DNA from: Vermiphilus sp. | Lineage (GTDB): Bacteria; Ratteibacteria; UBA8468; B48-G9; JAFGKM01 | Direction: 5' to 3' | NCBI GenBank assembly: GCA_020722825.1 | Contig: DYKC01000057.1 | Location: 1-6,705, forward strand | Length of the DNA: 6,705 nucleotides | In this document: in pieces, positions 1 through 6,612 of the stretch | Layout: each line of letters begins with the position of its first letter | Numbering within the stretch: the stretch's first letter is position 1 | Position numbers and translations under genes: made by a program | Notes under the pieces: generated by a model | What the model was told of the DNA's origin: nothing | What the model saw: the letters and a program-made list of their open reading frames with translations, nothing else | Database searches by the model: none

Positions 1-1098
1 GCAAGTGATATACATTTTGAACCGCTTGAAAAAAAATTCAGGGTCAGGTTTCGTATAGACGGGGTTCTTTATGAAATTGTTTCTCCGCCTAAAAGGATAG
101 AAAAGGCTATTATTGCCAGGGTGAAACTGATGGCAAAGATGGATCTGGCAGAGAAACGTTTGCCCCAGGACGGCAGAATAATGCTTAAGATAGGGGGTAA
201 GCCGATTGATTTTCGTGTATCTACTCTGCCCGGCATATATGGCGAAAGTGTTGTTTTGAGAATACTTGATAGAACTTCTATGCTTAAAGGTCTTGAGGAA
301 CTTGGATTTTTCAAGGAAGACCTTGATAAATGGAAGGAGTTGCTGAAGTATACGGGAGGACTTGTCCTTGTTACAGGGCCCACAGGTTCTGGAAAGACCA
401 CAACGCTTTATGCCGCCCTGCAAACCCTGAATACCATTGATAAAAAACTTATGACGGTTGAAGAACCTGTTGAATATCAGATACCGGGGATAAATCAGAC
501 GCCGGTCAACTCTGAAATAGGACTTACCTTCGCTGCTGTATTGCGGTCTTTCCTCAGGCAGTCTCCCGATGTTATACTGGTCGGTGAAATCAGGGATTTT
601 GAAACAGCAGACATTGCTCTCAGGGCTGCTCTCACAGGGCACCTGGTTTTCAGCACTCTGCATACCAACGATGCTCCGGGAGCGATAACCCGTCTGATAG
701 ATATGGGGGCACCGCCGTTTCTTATAGCCTCTGCGGTACAGGGAGTTATGGCACAGAGGCTTGTAAGGGTATTGTGTCCATACTGCAAGGAAAGAATAGA
801 GCCCGACGAGGAACTCAGGGCAAAATTGAAGGTCAGGGAAGGCGAAGAACTCAATGTCTGTCATCCAAAAGGCTGCAACGAATGCAACTTTACGGGGTTC
901 CGTGGACGACTTGGTATATTTGAAATCTTTGCAATGAATGATGAACTTAGGGACCTGACATTAAAAAGAGTTGGAACAAGCGAATTGAGAGAAGCAGCGA
1001 AAAGAGCTGGGATGAAACTTATGATAGAAGACGGTTATGAAAAGGTTAAAAAGGGAATTACCACTATTGAAGAGGTTCATTCTGTGACGGGAGAGTGA
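1..1098 (+). CDS. GspE/PilB-family secretion or pilus-assembly ATPase (5' end outside window)
   Basis: This is a hexameric cytoplasmic ATPase that powers polymerisation of pilins or pseudopilins through a PilC/GspF platform. The frame is open from base 1, so the start lies outside the window; alignment by eye with the complete paralogue downstream suggests about 204 N-terminal residues are missing. Counting from the first visible codon, I see the ASDIHFEP and LPQDGR motifs of the N2 domain (about 2-60), Walker A GPTGSGKT (126-133), the Asp-box region (VEEPVEY), the Walker B region DVILVGEIRD (190-199), the His-box segment TGHLVFSTLHT, and a zinc-type tetracysteine, CPYC (259-262) plus CNEC (292-295). 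The tetracysteine separates GspE/PilB from PilT. The usual EDP of the Asp box is EEP here, and the common RQDPD is RQSPD. It ends in TGA one base before pilT. Whether it serves a pilus or a type II secretion system cannot be decided from this window, so no symbol is given. Confidence 0.94.
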   Translation, partial: ASDIHFEPLEKKFRVRFRIDGVLYEIVSPPKRIEKAIIARVKLMAKMDLAEKRLPQDGRIMLKIGGKPIDFRVSTLPGIYGESVVLRILDRTSMLKGLEELGFFKEDLDKWKELLKYTGGLVLVTGPTGSGKTTTLYAALQTLNTIDKKLMTVEEPVEYQIPGINQTPVNSEIGLTFAAVLRSFLRQSPDVILVGEIRDFETADIALRAALTGHLVFSTLHTNDAPGAITRLIDMGAPPFLIASAVQGVMAQRLVRVLCPYCKERIEPDEELRAKLKVREGEELNVCHPKGCNECNFTGFRGRLGIFEIFAMNDELRDLTLKRVGTSELREAAKRAGMKLMIEDGYEKVKKGITTIEEVHSVTGE

Positions 1099-1099
1099 G

Positions 1100-2245
1100 A
1101 TGCCGAAAAGAATAGAAGAACTGCTAACCTTGCAGGTTAAAGAGAATGCTGCAGACCTGCATCTGAACGTAGGACTTCCTCCAATGTTGAGACTGCATGG
1201 CCGTCTTGCCAAGGTGGATAACGAGCCGCTAACACCAGAGGATACGGTCAACTATATGAAGGCGATAACATCCAGAGAACACCAGGAGGAACTTCAGAAG
1301 ATAGGGGGTACGGATTTTGGTTTTGCTTTCAAGGACATTGCAAGGTTCAGGGTCAGCGTTTTTAAGGAGAGGGGCAGTGTTGCAATGAACCTGAGGTTGA
1401 TACCCTATAGGTTTCTGACCTTTGAAGAGATTGGACTGGAGGAAAAAACTATGAGGTATTTGCTTACCAGACCTAGGGGTCTCATACTTGTGGTTGGCCC
1501 CACGGGTTCGGGTAAAACTACGACCCTGGCTTCAATGGTAAACTGGATTAACGAGAATCTGGAGAGGCATATTATTACCATTGAGGACCCCATAGAATAC
1601 TATCATTCCCATAAAAGGTCCATTATCACACAGAGGGAACTGGGTGTGGATGTTTCTACCTTTGAGGAGGCCCTGAGAAGGGGTTTGAGACAGGACCCGG
1701 ATGTTTTTCTGGTGGGGGAAATGAGAGACCTTGAAACCATTCAATCGGCGATTGCCGCTGCTGAAACCGGACACATTGTTTTTTCTACTTTGCATACTAC
1801 AGGTGCTTCGAGAACCGTTGATAGAATAGTTAACGTTTTTCCTGTTGCACAACAGGAACAGATAAGGATTATGCTTTCGGTATCCATACTTGCGGTAATA
1901 TCGCAGGTTTTGCTCCCACGTGTGGATAAGCCAGGCAGAGTTGCGGCTTTTGAGGTTATGCTTGCCACGACCTCCATACAGAACCTTATAAGAGAAAGAA
2001 AAACATACAGGATAATCTCAGAGATACAGACGGGTGGCAAGATGGGGATGGTCACAATGGATTCGTTCCTTGCGAATCTTTTCAGGCAGGGCAAAATAAA
2101 TTTTGAGGATGTCCTGACCTATTCATACGACCCCACGTCAGTGAAGGCGGAACTTGCCGCTGAAGGTCTCATTGACAAATCAATGGCAGCAATGAAAACA
2201 GAGGATATATCCAAAGCAGAATTAAAGGGTCAAAAAAATGGCTGA
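1100..2245 (+). CDS. pilT: PilT-family type IV pilus retraction ATPase
   Basis: This cytoplasmic hexameric ATPase is predicted to depolymerise the pilus and drive twitching or retraction. The 381-residue product shows a PilT-type N-terminal domain (AADLHLNVG, about 18-26), Walker A GPTGSGKT (133-140), an Asp box (TIEDPIEY), Walker B DVFLVGEMRD (201-210), a His box (TGHIVFSTLHTTGA) and the PilT hallmarks SIQNLIRE (292-299) and IQTGG. The hallmark octapeptide is normally AIRNLIRE, so its Arg is Gln here. The tetracysteine of PilB/GspE is absent, which supports PilT. The C-terminus runs about 40 residues past the conserved core and is charged; the protein is somewhat longer than typical PilT and nearer PilU in length, but the motifs favour PilT. 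The ATG is preceded by GGGAG (1089-1093, 6-base spacer), which overlaps the end of the preceding ATPase gene, so the two are probably translationally coupled. The end overlaps pilB by 8 bases. Confidence 0.94.
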   Translation: MPKRIEELLTLQVKENAADLHLNVGLPPMLRLHGRLAKVDNEPLTPEDTVNYMKAITSREHQEELQKIGGTDFGFAFKDIARFRVSVFKERGSVAMNLRLIPYRFLTFEEIGLEEKTMRYLLTRPRGLILVVGPTGSGKTTTLASMVNWINENLERHIITIEDPIEYYHSHKRSIITQRELGVDVSTFEEALRRGLRQDPDVFLVGEMRDLETIQSAIAAAETGHIVFSTLHTTGASRTVDRIVNVFPVAQQEQIRIMLSVSILAVISQVLLPRVDKPGRVAAFEVMLATTSIQNLIRERKTYRIISEIQTGGKMGMVTMDSFLANLFRQGKINFEDVLTYSYDPTSVKAELAAEGLIDKSMAAMKTEDISKAELKGQKNG

Positions 2246-3956
2246 GAGAAAACTTCTGGGGCAGATACTGATTGAGGAAGGGATTATAACAGAAAAACAA
2301 CTGAAAGAGGCCCTTGAAAGTCAGAAAAAAACAGGACATTTTCTTGGAAGAATCCTGGTTGACCTTGGTTATGTTGAAGAAAAAGAACTGAAGAGGGTTC
2401 TCGCCATCCAGTCAGGTATAGAAACTATAGACCTTAAGAATACTGTGATAGACAAGAAAAGCATTAAGGTTTTCCCTTCCGTGCTTGCCAAGACGTATAA
2501 TGCCATGCCAGTTAAGTTTGAAAGGGATTTGTTAACTCTCGCAGTGGGTGATACACTCAGTTTGGATATTCAGGATGACATATCTTTTATACTCGGTTAC
2601 AAGACAAACATGGTCCTGGCTGATGAAGAAGACATACGGGAAGCGATAGAAACCTATTACGGAAAAGAGATAGAGACCCTAGACAACTTTATAAAGTGGC
2701 TTGCACAGGATGTTGAGGAGATAGAGGAACTGGAGGCTATTGCAAGCCAGGGTGAATATGCAACTATTACGTCTCTTGAACAGATAGCATCACTTCCGCC
2801 TGTGGTGAAGTTGTTTGACCTGATACTTCTGCAGACGGTCAGGGATAATGCTTCGGACGTTCATCTGGAACCTTTTAATGAAGACTTCCGCGTGAGGTAC
2901 AGGGTGGACGGTGTTTTGTATGACCTCGTACATCCTCCTAAGGGACTTTCTTTTGCACTGTTCTGCAGGTTTAAGATTATGGCAGGGATGGACATTGCGG
3001 AAAGACGTTTGCCTCAGGATGGCAGGATAGAACTGTCTATGATGGGCAGGGCTGTTGACCTTCGTATAAATGCAGTTCCGACTGTTTTTGGAGAATGTCT
3101 CGCAATAAGAGTGCTTGACAGGGCAAAGACGATTTTTGAACTTGAAAATTTAGGGCTTACCCACGAAAATCTGAAGATTGTGACCGATATTATAAAAAAG
3201 CCCAACGGAATAATACTTGCAACAGGACCAACCGGCTGCGGTAAGACAACAACCTTATATGCCATACTGAGAAAGTTGAATACTCCGGATGTTAAGGTAA
3301 TTACTACAGAAGACCCTGTGGAATATATGCTGGAAGGTTCTATACAGGTACCTATAAAGGAGAGAATAGGGTTAACCTTTGACAGGTGTCTAAGGAGCAT
3401 ATTGAGACAGGACCCTGATATCATACTGGTAGGAGAGATTAGAGATTTTGCAACTGCCCAGATGGCAATACAATCTTCTCTTACAGGGCATCTCGTTTTA
3501 AGCACACTACATACCAATGACGCACCCAGCACCATTATGCGACTTATAGATATGAAGATTGAACCGTTTCTTCTTGCTTCAACAATAGAAGGTGTTATTG
3601 CTCAACGTTTACTCAGGGTTCTATGTCCCAGATGCAAGGAAGAATACCGACCTTCAAAAAACGAATTACTGGAGGTCCGTTTGTCTGAAGAAGAGGCGGC
3701 AAAAATGAAGTTTTATAGACCCAAAGGGTGTCCATTCTGCAGGGGCGGGTATAAAGGGCGGATTGCTATGTTTGAAATACTTGTACCTACAGAACCTTTT
3801 TGGCAGGCAGTTTCAGAGGGGCGGTCCCTGGGGGAAATCAGGAAGATTGCTATAGAAAAATGCGGTATGAGAACTCTGTTGCAGGATGGACTTGACAAGA
3901 TAAATGAGGGTATAACATCTATAGAGGAAGTTGCCAAGGAGATACACGGCTACTAA
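2238..3956 (+). CDS. pilB: PilB/GspE-family pilus assembly ATPase with MshEN-like N-terminal domain
   Basis: This is the extension ATPase that loads pilin subunits through PilC. The 572-residue product is full length for the family. Residues 6-58 match the MshEN/T2SSE_N layout: two 24-residue motifs (6-29 and 35-58) separated by five residues, each with LG at positions 2-3, Leu at 6, 17 and 21, and a final Gln. An acidic linker (about 145-185) leads to the N2 domain with ASDVHLEP (205-212) and LPQDGR. The motor core has Walker A GPTGCGKT (330-337, Cys in place of the usual Ser), an Asp box (TTEDPVEY), Walker B DIILVGEIRD (394-403), a His box (TGHLVLSTLHT) and a tetracysteine, CPRC (463-466) plus CPFC (498-501). 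AAAGGG (2224-2229) lies 8 bases before the ATG. The start lies within the end of pilT, implying coupled translation. The family call is firm; pilus rather than type II secretion is inferred from the adjacent pilT. Confidence 0.94.
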   Translation: MAERKLLGQILIEEGIITEKQLKEALESQKKTGHFLGRILVDLGYVEEKELKRVLAIQSGIETIDLKNTVIDKKSIKVFPSVLAKTYNAMPVKFERDLLTLAVGDTLSLDIQDDISFILGYKTNMVLADEEDIREAIETYYGKEIETLDNFIKWLAQDVEEIEELEAIASQGEYATITSLEQIASLPPVVKLFDLILLQTVRDNASDVHLEPFNEDFRVRYRVDGVLYDLVHPPKGLSFALFCRFKIMAGMDIAERRLPQDGRIELSMMGRAVDLRINAVPTVFGECLAIRVLDRAKTIFELENLGLTHENLKIVTDIIKKPNGIILATGPTGCGKTTTLYAILRKLNTPDVKVITTEDPVEYMLEGSIQVPIKERIGLTFDRCLRSILRQDPDIILVGEIRDFATAQMAIQSSLTGHLVLSTLHTNDAPSTIMRLIDMKIEPFLLASTIEGVIAQRLLRVLCPRCKEEYRPSKNELLEVRLSEEEAAKMKFYRPKGCPFCRGGYKGRIAMFEILVPTEPFWQAVSEGRSLGEIRKIAIEKCGMRTLLQDGLDKINEGITSIEEVAKEIHGY

Positions 3957-3972
3957 ACCATTGCCCTTGTTA

Positions 3973-3996
3973 TCCTCTCTACAGGGGAAGGGAGGG
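3973..3996 (+). promoter_or_regulatory. Candidate hairpin sequestering the pilC Shine-Dalgarno
   Basis: In the only real gap between ATPase and platform genes, TCCTCTCT (3973-3980) can pair with AGGGAGGG (3989-3996) around an 8-base loop. This gives eight pairs, two of them G-U. The 3' arm is exactly the pilC ribosome binding site, whose GGGAGGG ends 4 bases before the ATG. A competing stem, CCCTT (3964-3968) with AAGGG (3988-3992), uses part of the same purine tract. The pairing is visible in sequence; a regulatory role is inference, and a pyrimidine run next to a purine-rich site can pair by chance. Confidence 0.3.
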
Positions 3997-4000
3997 AGAA

Positions 4001-5296
4001 ATGGCACAATTTCAATATAGTGCAATGGAATCCAGTGGTAAGTCTGTGACAGGCACAATAGATGCGTCACAGATACAGGATGCTGTTTCCAAACTTAAAG
4101 GGATGGGGTATTTTGTTACCAGCATTTCTCCTGTCAGAGCAGGTGCTGCCAGAAAAGGGACGCGGGAGAAACCTGCTGTGCCAACAAAAACCGCAGGTAA
4201 AAAAGCCAAGAGCAAGGGGATGGGGATAAGTTTGTCTTTCGGCTCCCAGAAAATAAAGACAAAAGAATTGATGATAATAACGAGACAACTTGCTACGCTT
4301 ATCGGTTCGGGTCTTCCTCTTCTGCGTTCGTTGAGGGTCTTAAAGGAGCAGAGAAAAGGTGGTGCTGTAGTGATACTTGACAGGGTAGCTAAAGACATTG
4401 AAAGCGGAGCTCTTTTCTCAGAGGCTCTGGCAAAACATCCTGCCAGTTTCCCCAAGATATACATATCTATGGTAAAAGCTGGCGAGGCAGGCGGTGCGCT
4501 GGAAACAGTTTTAAGCAGACTGGCTGAATTTATGGAGAAGGAAGCCAAACTTAGAGGCAAGATAAAATCCGCAATGGCTTATCCGGCTGTAATAGTGGTT
4601 GTCACAACAGGCATCTTAACGTTCATTATGTTAAAGATAGTCCCCACCTTCATAGAGATTTTTAAGGATATGGAGGCGGGTCAACTGCCGGCCCCCACGC
4701 GTCTTTTGATGAAAATTTCAACGCTCTTCACACAGAGATTCTACCTCATCATTATTTTTGTGGTTGCTATGGCTATTCTCTTCAAGATTTTAAACAGGAT
4801 TAAGTTTACCAAATACTATATGGATATGGCTAAGATACGTGTCCCGGTATTCAGTCCTGTTATTTCAAAAACGATAGTGGCAAGATTTGCCAGGACGTTT
4901 GCAACCCTTATAACCAGTGGTGTTCCAATACTGCAGTCACTTCAGATAGTCAGGGATACCACCGGCAATGAGGTATTTGCAAAGGGTATAAATGAGATAA
5001 GAAACAGGGTCAGGGAAGGAGAGGGTATTGTTGGTCCAATGCTCAGGGCAAAGGTTTTCCCGCCTATGGTAACGAATATGATTGCGGTAGGTGAGGAGAC
5101 AGGGGCGATGGACGCCATGCTTGAAAAGGTAGCCGAGGCTTACGAAGCAGAAGTTGATGCGGCTGTGTCGGCTATGACTGCTATGCTGGAACCGATTATG
5201 ATAGTCTTTATGGGAGGCATAGTGGGATTTATTGTTATATCGCTCTTTTTGCCTCTGATAAAGCTGGCTATGGGTTTATCAGGATCAGGAGGTTGA
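4001..5296 (+). CDS. pilC: PilC/GspF type IV pilus inner-membrane platform protein
   Basis: This is the polytopic inner-membrane protein on which the PilB and PilT motors act during pilus assembly and disassembly. The 431-residue product begins with the short beta-rich segment typical of the family (FQYSAMESSGKSVTGTI, 4-20), then a basic Ala/Lys-rich linker (about 46-83). Two T2SSF domains follow (about 88-212 and 290-412), each carrying its expected internal motif: SGLPLLRSL with GEAGG (161-165), and SGVPILQSL with GEETGAMD (364-371). Hydrophobic segments at about 193-215, 246-264 and 397-423 give the family's three membrane helices. Length is normal or slightly long. The ATG follows GGGAGGG by 4 bases. 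The TGA stop lies just past an AGGAGG that appears to serve the next gene, now decayed. Family assignment is firm. Confidence 0.96.
   Translation: MAQFQYSAMESSGKSVTGTIDASQIQDAVSKLKGMGYFVTSISPVRAGAARKGTREKPAVPTKTAGKKAKSKGMGISLSFGSQKIKTKELMIITRQLATLIGSGLPLLRSLRVLKEQRKGGAVVILDRVAKDIESGALFSEALAKHPASFPKIYISMVKAGEAGGALETVLSRLAEFMEKEAKLRGKIKSAMAYPAVIVVVTTGILTFIMLKIVPTFIEIFKDMEAGQLPAPTRLLMKISTLFTQRFYLIIIFVVAMAILFKILNRIKFTKYYMDMAKIRVPVFSPVISKTIVARFARTFATLITSGVPILQSLQIVRDTTGNEVFAKGINEIRNRVREGEGIVGPMLRAKVFPPMVTNMIAVGEETGAMDAMLEKVAEAYEAEVDAAVSAMTAMLEPIMIVFMGGIVGFIVISLFLPLIKLAMGLSGSGG
5287..5292 (+). promoter_or_regulatory. Orphan Shine-Dalgarno (AGGAGG) for the decayed pilin gene
   Basis: A perfect AGGAGG sits in the last codons of pilC. 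Nine bases downstream, at the expected start position, is ATA (5302-5304) rather than ATG. A TTG at 5293 is too close to be an ordinary start. Reading on from ATA gives IKNLLSPPF and then a TGA at 5344-5346, so no usable gene follows. The sequence suggests a ribosome binding site left from an intact downstream gene, probably one starting Met-Lys-Asn as many prepilin leaders do. That original start is inference. Confidence 0.5.
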
Positions 5297-5318
5297 GAAG
5301 TATAAAAAATCTCCTGTC

Positions 5319-5339
5319 TCCCCCTTTTACAAAGGTGGA
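5319..5339. repeat. Palindromic CCCCCTTT/AAAGG-type intergenic repeat
   Basis: TCCCCCTTT (5319-5327) and AAAGGTGGA (5331-5339) form a 9-base stem with one mismatch and a TAC loop. A further TCCCCC (5349-5354) and ATTCCGCAAT (5355-5364) follow. Similar C-run/T-run palindromes, and runs resembling ATTCCGCA, are familiar as dispersed intergenic DNA in several bacterial groups, as I recall. The element lies exactly where the start and hydrophobic helix of the pilin gene should be. There is no U-rich tract after the stem, so I do not call it a terminator. Confidence 0.4.
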
Positions 5340-5368
5340 ACGTTGACATCCCCCATTCCGCAATAAGA

Positions 5369-5869
5369 AAGTCCCGTTCAAAGGCACTGAAGGACAAGGC
5401 GACAGCAGAGATGGCTGCCCTTGCCAGCGTGGTGACAATGGTAAAGATGAATACTGGTTTTTATATGCGTCTGTATGATTTAAGCACGGTGGATACCAGG
5501 AAGAAACATCCATATATATTTGGTTTTGAAGGTGATTTACAAGAAATAGACGGTACTGATACCCATATTGCTTATTGGGACGGTCCCTATCAGGTATTTC
5601 AGGAAAGGGGTGTGCTTGGGACATATGGGAGCATACCTACCGATAATACCGGAACATGAGATATTGAACCTCCCACGGACAATTTTCCTGATGGAACCTC
5701 TTTGGGCCCCTGGGGAAGGGCATACGGTCTGGCATATAACAGTACTGAAAGGATAATGATACTTTACTCGGCAGGACGTAACGGAATGCTGGAAACTAAA
5801 AAAGGAGAGTACACCGTGTCCGGAAAGGATGACATATCTACAAATTCCGCTGACCCCAATACTATATGA
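5369..5869 (+). pseudogene. Decayed type IV pilin / GspG-like pseudopilin gene, missing N-terminus and interrupted by TGA
   Basis: One frame carries pilin-like sequence from about 5369 to a TGA at 5867-5869, broken only by a TGA at 5657-5659. The first part reads RSKALKDKATAEMAALAS and then MVKMNTGFY, matching the segment after the hydrophobic helix in pilins (RxKA, acidic alpha-1 helix, DTGxYP-like turn). After the stop it reads GPWGRAYGLAY, then ILYSAGRNG and GKDDIST. These resemble the GspG C-terminus (DPWGxPY, LYSxGxDG, DDI calcium-site region). No frame between pilC and 5369 encodes the prepilin peptidase site or hydrophobic helix (GFTLIE-type); palindromic repeat DNA lies there instead. 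An internal ATG at 5411 gives an 82-codon frame (5411-5659) that an automatic annotator might call, but it would lack the helix needed for assembly. The position after pilC and the leftover AGGAGG fit a former pilin gene of this operon. Alternatives are a silent donor cassette or, for the TGA alone, a base error. Confidence 0.8.
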
Positions 5870-6612
5870 GAGATGCGTTTGTTCTTGGTGTGGTGCAGGG
5901 GATAGCAGAGTGGCTTCCCATAAGCAGTTCCGGCCATCTGGTCATCTTCCGCCACCTCTTTGGTCTGGAAGGTGGTGTTTCTTTTGATATTTTTCTGCAC
6001 CTTTCAGCACTTGTTGTCATCTTCATATTCTTCTGGAAGGACATCATAAAGGTCGGCAGGGCATTTTTTACTTTTGACCGGAAAACCCGCGAGTTTAAGA
6101 CAGCACTTTATGTTATCTATGCTACTGTAATTACAGGTATTGCAGGTATCCTGTTAGAACCCTACATTGAACGTCTTGCTACCATTGAGGTTATGCCTTT
6201 CACATTTCTCATCACCTCTGTCTTTTTGTTCTATTCTCTTAGAAACAGCAGTGAAGAAATGGATGCGAAGAAGGCGATTTTTATAGGTCTGATGCAGGGA
6301 CTTGCATTACTTCCGGGTGTCTCCCGTTCAGGGGTAACCATTTCTGCCGGCAAGATTGCAGGCGTGAAAAAAGAGGAAACGTTCAGGTTCGCTTTCCTTA
6401 TTGCAATACCTGCGATAGCAGGAGCAATAGTTTATAATATAAAGGACTTTCAGAGCTTGCCTGTACCGTTCCTTTTAACCGGTTTTATAACCTCCCTGCT
6501 TTTCGGCCTGTGTTCACTTTATGTTTTGAGAAAAGTTTTTTTGTCAGGGCGTTTGTATTTATTTGGTTTTTATGCTATGATTTTGTCAATTTTGTTGATT
6601 GCCATTAGGTAG
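5866..6612 (+). CDS. uppP: Undecaprenyl-diphosphatase (BacA/UppP family)
   Basis: This integral membrane enzyme dephosphorylates undecaprenyl pyrophosphate to the monophosphate carrier used for peptidoglycan and other surface polymers; extra copies can give bacitracin resistance. The 248-residue product has both family signatures. The N-terminal one has the (E/Q)xxxE motif as Q11-G-I-A-E15, then LPISSSGH with His24. The second is PGVSRSG (150-156) with Arg154 and Thr158. Hydrophobic segments at about 46-58, 81-97, 111-125, 174-190, 202-222 and 230-247 fit the multi-pass topology. It is slightly shorter than the common 265-280 residues, mainly in loops. The ATG at 5866 is the only in-frame start, because a stop lies at 5851-5853, and the family's start region is complete. 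There is no good Shine-Dalgarno; the ATG overlaps the pilin relic's terminal TGA as ATGA, so expression may have relied on translational coupling. The enzyme is a housekeeping function unrelated to pili, although it shares the operon layout. Confidence 0.96.
   Translation: MRDAFVLGVVQGIAEWLPISSSGHLVIFRHLFGLEGGVSFDIFLHLSALVVIFIFFWKDIIKVGRAFFTFDRKTREFKTALYVIYATVITGIAGILLEPYIERLATIEVMPFTFLITSVFLFYSLRNSSEEMDAKKAIFIGLMQGLALLPGVSRSGVTISAGKIAGVKKEETFRFAFLIAIPAIAGAIVYNIKDFQSLPVPFLLTGFITSLLFGLCSLYVLRKVFLSGRLYLFGFYAMILSILLIAIR

Noticed and set aside
433..486. Asp-box EDP to EEP change in the first ATPase as loss of catalysis
   Set aside because: The change keeps the acidic charge and all other nucleotide-binding motifs are present; I note it as divergence only.
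3225..3248. Walker A Cys (GPTGCGKT) in PilB as a sign of inactivation
   Set aside because: The position between Gly and Gly-Lys tolerates Ser, Cys or Ala in P-loops; Lys and Thr are intact, so activity is expected.
3014..3535. 173-codon reverse-strand frame within pilB
   Set aside because: It lies opposite the conserved ATPase core; the open frame follows from the codon bias of the sense strand.
5319..5345. Hairpin after pilC as a rho-independent terminator
   Set aside because: The stem has a mismatch and is followed by ACGTTGACA rather than a T run, so it is better described as a repeat element.
5343..5348. Perfect TTGACA, a possible -35 box for the pilin/uppP region
   Set aside because: No acceptable -10 hexamer lies 15-19 bases downstream; the spacing falls on AAGAAAGTCC-type sequence.
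5268..5624. Reverse-strand frame of 118 codons across the pilC end and pilin relic
   Set aside because: It runs antisense to pilC and to a recognisable pilin frame, with Pro/Ser-rich low-information sequence and no family resemblance.
5568..5756. 62-codon + frame overlapping the pilin relic
   Set aside because: It is a different frame from the pilin-like translation and shows no motif; a shadow of the decayed gene.
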